A stretch of 64,000 nt of DNA, taken from the NCBI RefSeq assembly GCF_018398395.1, contig NZ_JAHCBF010000004.1, forward strand, positions 186,001-250,000, written 5' to 3'. The notes below the pieces were generated by a model that was not told the origin of the DNA, ran no database searches, and was given only the letters and a program-made list of their open reading frames with translations. The DNA is from Croceicoccus gelatinilyticus (GTDB lineage: Bacteria; Pseudomonadota; Alphaproteobacteria; Sphingomonadales; Sphingomonadaceae). Below, one piece after another: positions 56,247-64,000 of this stretch. Both the position numbers and the translations under genes were made by a program. Position 1 is the stretch's first letter. Each line of letters starts with the position of its first letter.

Positions 56247-56783
56247 ATGGCCGACGAAGGCAACATCATCACCGATCTTGGCGGCAACGCCGACGCGAAC
56301 CAGCCCAACGGTGCGGACAACCAGCCCGCGATCGGCCTTATTTCGCAGTATATCAAGGATCTCTCGGTCGAGAATCCGAACGCGCCCAAGTCGTACCAGT
56401 TTCCGGGCCAGCCGAACGTCGACGTGCAGTTCAACATCAACTCGACCCCGGTCGAGGGCGAGGTTCACGAAGTCGTCCTGAAGATCACCGTCACGGCCAA
56501 GGCCGAGCAGGGCGCGCTTTACATCGTCGATCTCGCCTATGGCGGCCTGATCGGCATGCGCAACGTCCCGGCGGAACAGGGCCACATGTTCCTTTATGCC
56601 GAAGCCCCGCGCATCCTGTTCCCGTTTGCCCGCCGCATCATCGCCGATGCCGTGCGCGATGCAGGCTTCCCGCCGATGCTGCTCGATCCCATCGATTTCC
56701 AGGGCATCTACATCCAGCAGCTTCAGCAGCGCCAAGCCCAGGGCGAAAACCCGGCAGCTGCCGCCCCGACGGGCGAGGCCTGA
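56247..56783 (+). CDS. secB: Protein-export chaperone SecB
   Basis: A 178-residue tetrameric chaperone that keeps preproteins unfolded for SecA. Core motifs: PAIGLISQYIKDLSVENPNAP, PVEGEVHEVVLKITVTAK and ILFPFARRIIADAVRDAGFPPMLLDPIDF. ATG 56247 (MADEGN) is chosen; GTG 56235 is a possible alternative. The C-terminal tail QARQAQGENPAAAAPTGEA-like segment is Ala/Gln-rich. Start of a secB-murJ-trpS direction group, 33 bases before murJ. Confidence 0.96.
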   Translation: MADEGNIITDLGGNADANQPNGADNQPAIGLISQYIKDLSVENPNAPKSYQFPGQPNVDVQFNINSTPVEGEVHEVVLKITVTAKAEQGALYIVDLAYGGLIGMRNVPAEQGHMFLYAEAPRILFPFARRIIADAVRDAGFPPMLLDPIDFQGIYIQQLQQRQAQGENPAAAAPTGEA

Positions 56784-56816
56784 TCGGGCTGAGCGCCTGA
56801 CGGGCCGAGGGGGCGC

Positions 56817-58385
56817 ATGAGCCTGCTCAAGAACGTAGGGACCATTGGCGCGCTGACGATGGTCAGCCGCGTCTTCGGGTTCGTCCGCGATGTCATGCTG
56901 GCCCGCGTGCTGGGCGCGGGCGGCGTGGCAGATGCCTGGCAACTGGCGTTCCAGCTACCCAACATATTCCGCCGCCTCTTTGCCGAAGGCGCCTTTGCGC
57001 AGGCCTTCGTGCCGCTGTTCAACCGGCGGATAAAGGACGAGGAGACGAGCGAGGCGCGCCAGTTCGCGAACGAGGTGCTGGCCGTCCTGTTGCCGCTGCT
57101 CATCGTGTTCGGCGCGCTGTTCCTGATCTTCATGCCATGGGTCATGGGCCTCTTCGCCACCGAGGAGCTTGAGGCCGACCCGCAGAACTTCCCGCTTGCG
57201 GTGACGATGGCGCGGATCGCCTTTCCGTATCTGTTGTTCATGAGCCTCGCGACGCTCTGCGCCTCGATCCTCAACAGCCTGTCGCGCTTTGCCGCCGCCG
57301 CTGCCGCGCCGATCCTGCTCAACATCTGCCTGCTCGCCGCGCTGACATATGGCGCGATCCTGCCCGATAGCGAGGCGACGCGGCAGGCAACCGGCTTCTG
57401 GCTGGCCGTCGCGGTCTCCGCCTCGGGCCTGTTGCAGCTATTGTGGCTGGGCTTCTGGATGCGCCGCGCGGGCTTTCGCCTGTCGCTGGGCCGTCCGCGC
57501 ATCACCGGCGGGGTGAAGGAACTGGGCCGACTGGTCGTGCCCGCCGTCTTCGGTGCAGGCGTCTACCAGATCAGCCGCTTCATCGACCTGTTCTTCCTCT
57601 CCACCCTGCCCGACGGCAGCTATACCTATCTCGCCATGGCGGACCGCTGGAACCAGCTGCCGCTGGGCATCATCGGTATTGCGCTATCGACCGCGATCCT
57701 GCCCGCGCTCTCGCGCTTTCTGGGCCGCGGCGAGGCGGACGGTGCGTTCCGCCTGCAATCGAACGCGGTGGAGCTGGCGATGCTGCTGACCGTGCCCGCC
57801 GCGGTCGCGCTGTTCGTCACGGGAAGTGCGTTTACCCGCGTGTTCTATGTCGGCGGGGCGTTCACGCTTGAGGACGCGCTGGTCACCGGCACGGTGGTCT
57901 CGGGCCTCGTGCTCGGTCTTCCGGCCTATGTCCTGGTCAAAGTGCTGACCCCCAACTTCTTCGCACGCAAGGATACCAAGACGCCGGTCTTTACCGCAGC
58001 GGCGGGCCTTGCGGTGACGGTAGGCCTGAACTTCATCCTCGTCCCGCGGCTTGGCGTGCTGGGCCTAGCAGTGTCGGGCTCGGTCGGCGCGTGGACGAAC
58101 ACGATCCTGCTTTACGCGATCCTTGCGTCAAAGGGGTATTACCACCTGACTCCGTTGGTAGCCGGGCGCATAGCGCGCATCGTACTGGCTGCGGCGATCA
58201 TGGGCGTGGCCTTGTGGTTCGCGATGCCGCTGGGCGAAGGGCATTTCGCCGGCCCCACGGGGGAGCGTGCGATCGCGGTCATTTCGATCATGTTGCTGGG
58301 TGCTGTCGTGTTCCTTGCCGCAGCTTGGGCCTTGCGTGTTCTGGATCGATCGACCATCGAACGGCTGGTCAAGCGTCAGGGATGA
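56817..58385 (+). CDS. murJ: Lipid II flippase MurJ
   Basis: A 522-residue MOP-superfamily flippase with about 14 helices. The start LKNVGTIGALTMVSRVFGFVRDVMLARVLGAG and RLFAEGAFAQAFVPLFNRR are diagnostic of MurJ/MviN, which moves lipid II to the outer face for cell-wall synthesis. It follows secB and precedes trpS (40-base gap), the order secB-murJ-trpS. Confidence 0.96.
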   Translation: MSLLKNVGTIGALTMVSRVFGFVRDVMLARVLGAGGVADAWQLAFQLPNIFRRLFAEGAFAQAFVPLFNRRIKDEETSEARQFANEVLAVLLPLLIVFGALFLIFMPWVMGLFATEELEADPQNFPLAVTMARIAFPYLLFMSLATLCASILNSLSRFAAAAAAPILLNICLLAALTYGAILPDSEATRQATGFWLAVAVSASGLLQLLWLGFWMRRAGFRLSLGRPRITGGVKELGRLVVPAVFGAGVYQISRFIDLFFLSTLPDGSYTYLAMADRWNQLPLGIIGIALSTAILPALSRFLGRGEADGAFRLQSNAVELAMLLTVPAAVALFVTGSAFTRVFYVGGAFTLEDALVTGTVVSGLVLGLPAYVLVKVLTPNFFARKDTKTPVFTAAAGLAVTVGLNFILVPRLGVLGLAVSGSVGAWTNTILLYAILASKGYYHLTPLVAGRIARIVLAAAIMGVALWFAMPLGEGHFAGPTGERAIAVISIMLLGAVVFLAAAWALRVLDRSTIERLVKRQG

Positions 58386-58425
58386 CGGCACTGGGCTGAC
58401 ATCAAGACAGATACGGGTTTATTTC

Positions 58426-59442
58426 ATGCGCATCGTTTCGGGCATCCAGCCCACCGGCAACCTTCACCTCGGCAACTACCTCGGCGCGATCCGTAACTGG
58501 GTGCGCATGCAGGACGACGTGGCCGAAACCGGGGGCGAGTGCTTCTTCTTCCTCGCCGATCTCCACGCGATCTCGATGCCGCACACCCCGGCGGAGCTGA
58601 CCGCCAACACCCGCGAGATGGCCGCCGCGCTGCTGGCCTGCGGCGTCGATACGACGAAGTCGGTCCTGTTCAACCAGGCGCAGGTTCCCGCCCATTCCGA
58701 ACTGCAATGGCTGCTGAACGGCACCGCCCGCATGGGCTGGCTGAACCGCATGACCCAGTTCAAGGACAAGTCGGGCAAGAACCGCGAAGGTGCCAGCGTC
58801 GCGCTGTTCACCTATCCCGTGCTGCAGGCCGCTGACGTCCTGCTCTATCAGGCGACCCACGTTCCGGTGGGCGATGATCAGAAGCAGCATCTCGAACTGG
58901 CACGCGACATCGCGCAGAAGTTCAACAACGACTTCTGCGCAGAGGACGCGCCCGTCTTCACTCTGCCCGAACCCTTCATCCCGCCAGAGGCTGCACGCAT
59001 CATGAGCTTGCGCGACGGTACCGCGAAGATGAGCAAGTCGGACCCGTCGGAGATGAGCCGCGTCAACCTGTCGGACGATGCCGACACGGTCATGAAGAAG
59101 GTCAAGAAGGCCAAGACCGACCCCGAACCGTTGCCTTCGGAAGAAGCGGGGCTCGAGGGCCGCGCAGAGGCGAAGAACCTCGTCGCGATCTATGGCGCGC
59201 TGTCGGGCCAGTCGGTGGCCGAGGTTTTGGGCGAATACGGCGGCGAAGGCTTCGGCAAGTTCAAGCCTGCGCTGGGCGAACTGCTGGTCGAAACGCTGCG
59301 CCCTATTTCCGAGCGTTTCAACGAGCTGAAGCAGGATACGCCCGAGCTTGACCGCCAGCTTGCCACCGGCGCCGCCAAGGCGCGCGATGCCGCGGCCGAT
59401 ACGCTGGCAAAGACTTACGAGGCCCTCGGCCTGCTGCGGTAA
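58426..59442 (+). CDS. trpS: Tryptophan--tRNA ligase
   Basis: A 338-residue class I synthetase. HIGH-like motif GNLHLGNYLGA near residue 12 and KMSKS motif GTAKMSKSDPS near 200. The beginning MRIVSGIQPTG is typical of bacterial TrpRS. The start lies at ATG 58426; upstream in-frame codons lie within murJ. Confidence 0.97.
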   Translation: MRIVSGIQPTGNLHLGNYLGAIRNWVRMQDDVAETGGECFFFLADLHAISMPHTPAELTANTREMAAALLACGVDTTKSVLFNQAQVPAHSELQWLLNGTARMGWLNRMTQFKDKSGKNREGASVALFTYPVLQAADVLLYQATHVPVGDDQKQHLELARDIAQKFNNDFCAEDAPVFTLPEPFIPPEAARIMSLRDGTAKMSKSDPSEMSRVNLSDDADTVMKKVKKAKTDPEPLPSEEAGLEGRAEAKNLVAIYGALSGQSVAEVLGEYGGEGFGKFKPALGELLVETLRPISERFNELKQDTPELDRQLATGAAKARDAAADTLAKTYEALGLLR

Positions 59443-59652
59443 TACCCTTGCGCGAAGGCTATCGCGGTAAGTCCCTTGAATATCTTGCGTTTAGCACAAA
59501 TGTTAAGCGCACTATTCAAACCCGGTTCATGGCCATTGGGCCATAAGGCGTGCATATTATGCGATGCCCCGTCCGAGTCTGGGCCCGAATCGGTACGCGA
59601 ATCGGGTGTGGTCAGAAACCGTGCGGCACGTGACCTTTTTGGAGGGATTGAA

Positions 59653-60336
59653 ATGAAGTTCAACGCCAAGCGCGCGCTGAAGCTGGCCGCGGCACCGCTG
59701 CTGGTTGCCGGGCTTGCCGCATGTGCGACCCCGTTCAATGCCGATGTCTCGCGTTTCCAGACGCAGCTTCCGGCACCGCAGGGCATGACCTTCGCGGTCG
59801 TGGCCGATGATCCGGCGCTCGCCGGTGGGCTCGAGTTTGCGCAGTACGCGGACTACGTCGAGGCAGAGATGTCGGAACTTGGCTACACGCAGGCCGCGCC
59901 GGAAAGCGCCGATCTGCTTGTCCGGTTCGACTATGGCGTCGACAATGGCCGCGAAAAGTTGGTCACCACCGGCTTCTCGCGCCGCGACCCGTTCTATGAC
60001 CCGTGGTACCGTGGTTATGGCTACTATCGCCCGTTCGGCTATCGCCGTTCGGCATGGGGCTACGGCTGGCACGACCCGTTCTTCGACGCAGGTCCGGACG
60101 TGCGCAGCTACACCATCTATACCAGCGGCATCGACATGAAGATCGAACGCCGCGCGGATGGCGAACGCCTGTTCGAAGGCAAGGCCGAAGCGGTCTCGCG
60201 CTCGAACCGCCTGCAGTATCTCGTGCCGAACCTGGTCGATGCGATGTTCACCGATTTCCCCGGCCAGTCGGGTGAAACGCTGCGCATCTCGATCGCACCG
60301 GAAGACCGCGAGAAGAAGGTGAAGGTCGTCGACTGA
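59653..60336 (+). CDS. DUF4136 lipoprotein
   Basis: A 227-residue lipoprotein with a lipobox in LLVAGLAACATPF. The DUF4136 domain (QFADYVEAEMSELGYTQ-like part, LLVRFDYGV, DMKIERRADGERLFEGKAEAVS) is interrupted by an aromatic stretch (FYDPWYRGYGYYRPFGYRRSAWGYGW) rich in Tyr/Gly, a common feature of sphingomonad members. GGAGGGATTG is the ribosome-binding site. The 210-base leader holds no other gene. Confidence 0.88.
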   Translation: MKFNAKRALKLAAAPLLVAGLAACATPFNADVSRFQTQLPAPQGMTFAVVADDPALAGGLEFAQYADYVEAEMSELGYTQAAPESADLLVRFDYGVDNGREKLVTTGFSRRDPFYDPWYRGYGYYRPFGYRRSAWGYGWHDPFFDAGPDVRSYTIYTSGIDMKIERRADGERLFEGKAEAVSRSNRLQYLVPNLVDAMFTDFPGQSGETLRISIAPEDREKKVKVVD

Positions 60337-60354
60337 CGCCTAGCCTCAGGGCAG

Positions 60355-60405
60355 AAACAAAAAGGCCGGGCGCACCCTTCGATGGGCGCGCCCGGCTTTT
60401 TGTTT
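60355..60405. terminator. Bidirectional rho-independent terminator
   Basis: A long stem: AAACAAAAAGGCCGGGCGC (60355-60373) against GCGCCCGGCTTTTTGTTT (60388-60405), with one bulged G. The A tract on the left and T tract on the right allow termination of both the DUF4136 gene (plus) and dut (minus). Confidence 0.93.
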
Positions 60406-60424
60406 GTCTGTGGGGTTTAGGGGC

Positions 60425-60916
60425 TCAGTCCTTGCGGATCGGCTCAACCTCTGCCGCGCCGAAACCCGTTGAGCCAAAGCCGCCCTCGCCCCGCGCGGTT
60501 TCGTCAAGTTCGTGGACTTCGAGCCAGCTTGCCATGACCACCGGGCTCAGCACCGCCTGCGCAATCCGGTCGCCACGGCGGATCTTGTATGGCTCCAGCC
60601 CATGGTTGATGAGGATGACCTTCAGTTCGCCGCGGTAGTCGGAATCGATCGTGCCGGGCGTGTTGGGCACCGTGATTCCGTGCTTGAGCGCAAGGCCCGA
60701 ACGCGGGCGGATCTGGATTTCGTAGCCTTCGGGAATAGCCACCGCGAGGCCGGTCGCCACTGCCGCGCGGTCACCGGGGTTCAGGATACGCTCCTCGCTC
60801 GACACGACGTCCATTCCTGCCGCGCCATCGGTGGCATAACTGGGGAGCGGCAGGTCGTCGTTGCCTTCCAGCCGCTTGACCGGAACGGGGACGCGTTCAT
60901 GCGATTTCATCGGCAA
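60425..60916 (-). CDS. dut: Deoxyuridine 5'-triphosphate nucleotidohydrolase
   Basis: A 163-residue trimeric dUTPase. Motifs I ([10 protein letters not shown]), II ([11 protein letters not shown]), III ([18 protein letters not shown]), IV ([10 protein letters not shown]) and V ([10 protein letters not shown]) are all present. It removes dUTP and makes dUMP. The first 20 bases overlap the 3' end of coaBC, showing tight operon packing. Confidence 0.97.
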   Translation of the reverse strand: MPMKSHERVPVPVKRLEGNDDLPLPSYATDGAAGMDVVSSEERILNPGDRAAVATGLAVAIPEGYEIQIRPRSGLALKHGITVPNTPGTIDSDYRGELKVILINHGLEPYKIRRGDRIAQAVLSPVVMASWLEVHELDETARGEGGFGSTGFGAAEVEPIRKD

Positions 60917-62120
60917 TCCTGTCTATTAATGCGGCTGCGACGCGGGCCTTGGGCATAGTCTCAAGGCTCGTCGTGCCGTCTTTCGTCACGATGTGAACGG
61001 TATTGGCATCGCCGCCCATGACGTCACCCGACACGTCGTTGGCAACGATCCAGTCCGCGCCCTTGCGCTCCCGCTTGGCAGAGGCATGGGCGACGACGTT
61101 CTCGGTCTCTGCGGCAAAGCCCACCAGCAGGCCGGGGCGCTGCGGCGATTTCGCCAGCGTGGCAAGGATGTCGGGGTTTTCGGCCAGCGCCAGCGGCGGC
61201 ACCGTGCCCGATCCGTCCTTCTTGATCTTCTGCTGCGCCGCATCGGCTGCGCGCCAGTCGGCAACGGCGGCGACCATGACGGCGACATCGGCAGGCAGCG
61301 CGGCCTCGACCGCGGCCAGCATCTCGCGCGCCGATTCGACATCGACGCGGTCCACGCCCTGCGGCGTTTCAAGGTTCACCGGCCCCGCGACCAGCGTGAC
61401 CCGCGCCCCCGCAGCCGCAGCAGCAGCGGCGATGGCAAAACCCTGCTTCCCGCTCGACCGGTTGGCGATGTAGCGAACCGGATCGATCGGTTCATGCGTG
61501 GGGCCGGCAGTGACGAGGACGTGCTTGCCGTAAAGATCGCGGTGCGTCTCGCCGGCGAAGTCGGGCTGGCCCGCCAGCGGATCGATACCGCCGAAATTGC
61601 GGATCGCGGCCATGATCGCCTCGGGCTCGGGCAAGCGGCCCGGGCCGTATTCGCCGCAGGCCATCGCGCCTTCGTCAGGCTCCATCACCGTCACGCCGTC
61701 TTCGCGCAGGCGCGCGACGTTGCGGCGGGTGGCGGGATGCTCCCACATCTTCACGTTCATCGCAGGGACCGCCATGACCGGCTTGTCCGTGGCGAGCAGC
61801 AGCGTCGTTGCCATGTCGTCGGCCACGCCTTGCGCCATGCGCGCCAGCAGGTCCGCCGTCGCCGGACAGACGACAACCAGATCGGCCTCGCGGCTCAATT
61901 GGATGTGGCCCATCTCGGCCTCGTTCTTGAGGTCCCAGAGCGTGGTGTGAACGGGGTTTTCGCTCAATGCCGCGAGCGTCATGGCGGTCACGAACTTCGA
62001 TCCGCCCTCGGTCAGCACGCAAGTCACCTCGCCCCCGTCCTTGCGGATCAGGCGTACGAGCTCGCAAGCCTTGTAGGCCGCGATGCCGCCGCCGACGATG
62101 AGGAGTATCTTCTTCGCCAT
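60897..62120 (-). CDS. coaBC: Bifunctional phosphopantothenoylcysteine decarboxylase/synthase
   Basis: A 407-residue enzyme for two steps of coenzyme A synthesis. The N-terminal CoaC flavoprotein half starts [21 protein letters not shown] and holds [16 protein letters not shown] and [10 protein letters not shown] with the catalytic Cys. The C-terminal CoaB half has [28 protein letters not shown] 62120 is adjacent to the stop of the upstream membrane protein (one-base overlap, TGATG). Confidence 0.97.
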   Translation of the reverse strand: MAKKILLIVGGGIAAYKACELVRLIRKDGGEVTCVLTEGGSKFVTAMTLAALSENPVHTTLWDLKNEAEMGHIQLSREADLVVVCPATADLLARMAQGVADDMATTLLLATDKPVMAVPAMNVKMWEHPATRRNVARLREDGVTVMEPDEGAMACGEYGPGRLPEPEAIMAAIRNFGGIDPLAGQPDFAGETHRDLYGKHVLVTAGPTHEPIDPVRYIANRSSGKQGFAIAAAAAAAGARVTLVAGPVNLETPQGVDRVDVESAREMLAAVEAALPADVAVMVAAVADWRAADAAQQKIKKDGSGTVPPLALAENPDILATLAKSPQRPGLLVGFAAETENVVAHASAKRERKGADWIVANDVSGDVMGGDANTVHIVTKDGTTSLETMPKARVAAALIDRIADEIA

Positions 62121-63202
62121 CAGGCCGATTCCATGGACGTTTCGCCCCGCCCCCGCAAGGCCGAGCCCAGATCGGCCATCCCGCGCGGCACAAAGGCCAG
62201 CCCTGCCAGCGTCAGCGGCAGGCCGAGCGTCGCCCAGTACCAGTTCTCGGGCCGGGCGAAGAGCGCGATCATCGCGGCCAGCCCGATCAGCCAGAGCAGC
62301 GCATAGATCGCTGCCGCCTGCCCGCGTGCGAGAAACCCGAACAGCGCCAGCACGACCACCGGCCCTGCCAGCCACATCGGCAGGAAATAGAGCGCGGTCG
62401 ACTGGCGGATACCGGCCACGAACAGCGCAGGCCCCGCAAAACCGGACCACCCTTGCGAAGCCGGATCGGCCGCCGTGGTCACGGCCGCGACGGCATTTGC
62501 GTGGAGCGTCAGGGCCACCGTGAAGACCGCGAGTACTGCGACCACGCCCGCCAGTTCGCGCCAGCGCCGCATGACCAGCGCAAGCGCGGCCCAGAGCAGC
62601 ACGGCAGGCAGGGCGGTTTCGCGGATCAGCAAGGCCGCCAGCGCACAGAGCAGCGAGAGCCAGATCCGGTCGGGCTTGCGCAAGGCCTGCGCCAGCGTCA
62701 GCAACGCGCCTGCCCACAAGTCATGGAACATTACCCCCGGCCCTGCCGCGACGACCGCCACGGCCAGCACCATCGCCAATATCCCGATGCCCTCGCCCGA
62801 AGTGCGTGCCAGCGCCTTGGGCAGCATGACCGCGCAGCCGATGAACAGCGCGAGAAGAACGATCTTCAGCCCCTTCTCCCCCACGAGGGCATAAGCCCAG
62901 GCCAGCGCGGGCTGGCGCACGGTAAAGAAGGGTTTGAGCGGATAGTTGTGCAAGCGATGCTCGGCGACGACGGCTTGGTAATAGCCCTCACCCGCAGCCA
63001 CGCGTCCCGCGATCAGGCGATAGAGAGCATCGTCCCCGATGGCCTGGTTCTCGGCAGAGGCAGGCGGCGCAGAGCCTTCGGGCTGGGCCGGAATGGCGGA
63101 GACGACGAAGAGCGCGAGGAGGACGATGGCCACCACGATCGCCGCCATGCGCGGCAGGCGGCGCAGCGGGCTGTCTTCCAGTAATGCGCCCGTGACTGCC
63201 AT
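62120..63202 (-). CDS. Polytopic membrane protein, possible GT-C type glycosyltransferase
   Basis: A 360-residue protein with about nine to ten membrane segments. The first external loop reads IGDDALYRLIAGRVAAGEGYYQAV and then HNYPLKPFFTVRQP; acidic pair plus YY and YP...R patterns are common in GT-C fold sugar transferases, which is the basis for the guess. RETALPAVLLWAAL follows later. I do not recognise a named family. ATG 63202 follows GGGGGG. It lies between ubiB and coaBC (TGATG overlap with coaBC), so it belongs to this operon. Confidence 0.7.
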   Translation of the reverse strand: MAVTGALLEDSPLRRLPRMAAIVVAIVLLALFVVSAIPAQPEGSAPPASAENQAIGDDALYRLIAGRVAAGEGYYQAVVAEHRLHNYPLKPFFTVRQPALAWAYALVGEKGLKIVLLALFIGCAVMLPKALARTSGEGIGILAMVLAVAVVAAGPGVMFHDLWAGALLTLAQALRKPDRIWLSLLCALAALLIRETALPAVLLWAALALVMRRWRELAGVVAVLAVFTVALTLHANAVAAVTTAADPASQGWSGFAGPALFVAGIRQSTALYFLPMWLAGPVVVLALFGFLARGQAAAIYALLWLIGLAAMIALFARPENWYWATLGLPLTLAGLAFVPRGMADLGSALRGRGETSMESA

Positions 63203-63220
63203 TGCCCCCCGCAAGACCGG

Positions 63221-64000
63221 CTATCCCAGAAGACCGGCCAGCATCGCGCCATAGACGGCGCCCGCGCCGAGGAATGCGGAAAGCAGGTAGGGCAGGATGG
63301 AGTCGCCTCCCGGCTGCCGTTCCTTCTTTTCCCAGATCAGTTCGATGTCGGTCAGCGGCGGCGGTTCGGGCGCGCCGCCCTTGGGCGGGAAGCGGTCCTC
63401 TATCCGGCGGATGAGATCCGGGATGCGCAGCAGTGTTTCGGTGTCGGTGCGGATGCGGTCGGCAATCGCCGATTCCGGCCCCAGTTCGTCGCGGATCCAT
63501 TCGCGCACATAGGGTGCGGCGGTGTCCCACAAGTTGATAGAGGGATCGAGCTGCGTCGCGATGCCTTCGACCATGACCATCGTCTTTTGCAGAAGCAGCA
63601 GGTGCGGCTGCGTCTGCATGTCGAAATCGCGCGTGATCGCGAACAGCCCGTCGAGCATCTGGCCGACCGAAAGCTCGCTCACCGGCTTGCCGCGCATCGG
63701 TTCGCCCACCGCGCGCAGCGCCGTCGCGAATTCGTCGACGTTGTGATAGCTCGGCACATATTGCGCCTCGAAATGGATCTCGGCGACGCGGCGATAGTTC
63801 CCCGTCGTCAGGCCATAGAGGATTTCCGCCAGCCACGCCCGCGCACGGCGATCGATGCGGCCCATGATGCCGAAATCGATGGCGACGATCGTGCCGTCGC
63901 CGCGCACGAACAGGTTCCCCTGGTGCATGTCGGCATGGAAGAAACCCGCGCTGATCGCCTGGCGCAGAAAGGCGAGCACCAGCCGCTGCGCGATGGACGG
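63221..64000 (-). CDS. ubiB: UbiB, C-terminal part (runs off the window)
   Basis: About 259 residues of the C-terminal part are visible. AISAGFFHADMHQGNLFV is the UbiB kinase-like catalytic loop (HADxHxGN) and IVAIDFGIMGRI the metal-binding DFG. The extreme C-terminus has two hydrophobic segments (LPYLLSAFLGAGAVYGAMLAGLLG) typical of the membrane anchors. UbiB is an ATPase required for ubiquinone synthesis. The stop at 63221 is 18 bases before the membrane protein start. N-terminal half is beyond the window end. Confidence 0.95.
   Translation of the reverse strand, partial: PSIAQRLVLAFLRQAISAGFFHADMHQGNLFVRGDGTIVAIDFGIMGRIDRRARAWLAEILYGLTTGNYRRVAEIHFEAQYVPSYHNVDEFATALRAVGEPMRGKPVSELSVGQMLDGLFAITRDFDMQTQPHLLLLQKTMVMVEGIATQLDPSINLWDTAAPYVREWIRDELGPESAIADRIRTDTETLLRIPDLIRRIEDRFPPKGGAPEPPPLTDIELIWEKKERQPGGDSILPYLLSAFLGAGAVYGAMLAGLLG

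Overview
This GC-rich window looks like chromosomal DNA of an alphaproteobacterium of the Sphingomonadales, probably the Erythrobacteraceae/Sphingomonadaceae. I infer this from gene content and order (ubiB - membrane protein - coaBC - dut, Tim44-like protein - mltA - Smr protein opposite secB, a GapR/DUF2312 protein, paired DUF4139 proteins) and from IVVT-type TonB boxes. I cannot fix the genus. I see no transposase, integrase, prophage, CRISPR array or rRNA. Nearly all of the window is housekeeping DNA with small adaptive modules.

Layout. 1-800: start of secD, yajC and a tRNA-Pro(GGG). 1.0-3.5 kb: an H-NOX heme sensor translationally coupled to a GAF-GGDEF-EAL protein, which forms a predicted nitric-oxide/cyclic-di-GMP switch. 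3.7-6.8 kb: two tandem exported DUF4139 proteins. 6.8-9.4 kb: an Lrp/AsnC regulator divergent from phenylalanine hydroxylase and 4-hydroxyphenylpyruvate dioxygenase. 9.5-11.6 kb: MscS channel and iron alcohol dehydrogenase. 11.6-15.4 kb: cytochrome bd-type quinol oxidase cydAB, with its DUF2474 micropeptide stranded about 1.1 kb away behind an opposed lipoprotein gene.

15.5-24.0 kb is the most interesting operon. A HAD phosphatase, a synthase that reads as glucosylglycerol-phosphate synthase rather than OtsA, and a complete four-gene sugar ABC importer lie together, divergent from a GH13 alpha-glucosidase. I read this as synthesis, recapture and turnover of the compatible solute glucosylglycerol, which suggests a marine or salt-exposed lifestyle. 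24.0-27.5 kb holds a Gly/Ala/Ser-rich secreted protein, a secreted subtilisin-like protease, and an ECF sigma/anti-sigma pair, with a perfect 10-bp inverted repeat between protease and sigma gene.

27.6-39.1 kb is metabolic: GapR-like protein, DUF1244, pyruvate kinase, threonine aldolase, DMT exporter, NAD-dependent epimerase, aminopeptidase N with PgeF and a phosphatase-like protein, dienelactone hydrolase, VOC protein and nitronate monooxygenase. 39.2-52.9 kb carries oxidative-stress and metal functions: katG and ahpC share an almost identical upstream element (likely OxyR), a ZnuD-like TonB receptor has a Zur-like operator over its start codon, and two unlisted small membrane proteins are present. 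Also here are lysC, ubiG, aroC and a siderophore-interacting reductase. 53-64 kb is envelope and cofactor housekeeping: mltA, Tim44-like protein, secB, murJ, trpS, DUF4136 lipoprotein, dut, coaBC, a possible GT-C membrane protein and the C-terminal part of ubiB.

Every family name comes from reading motifs and translated sequence; no database search was run.
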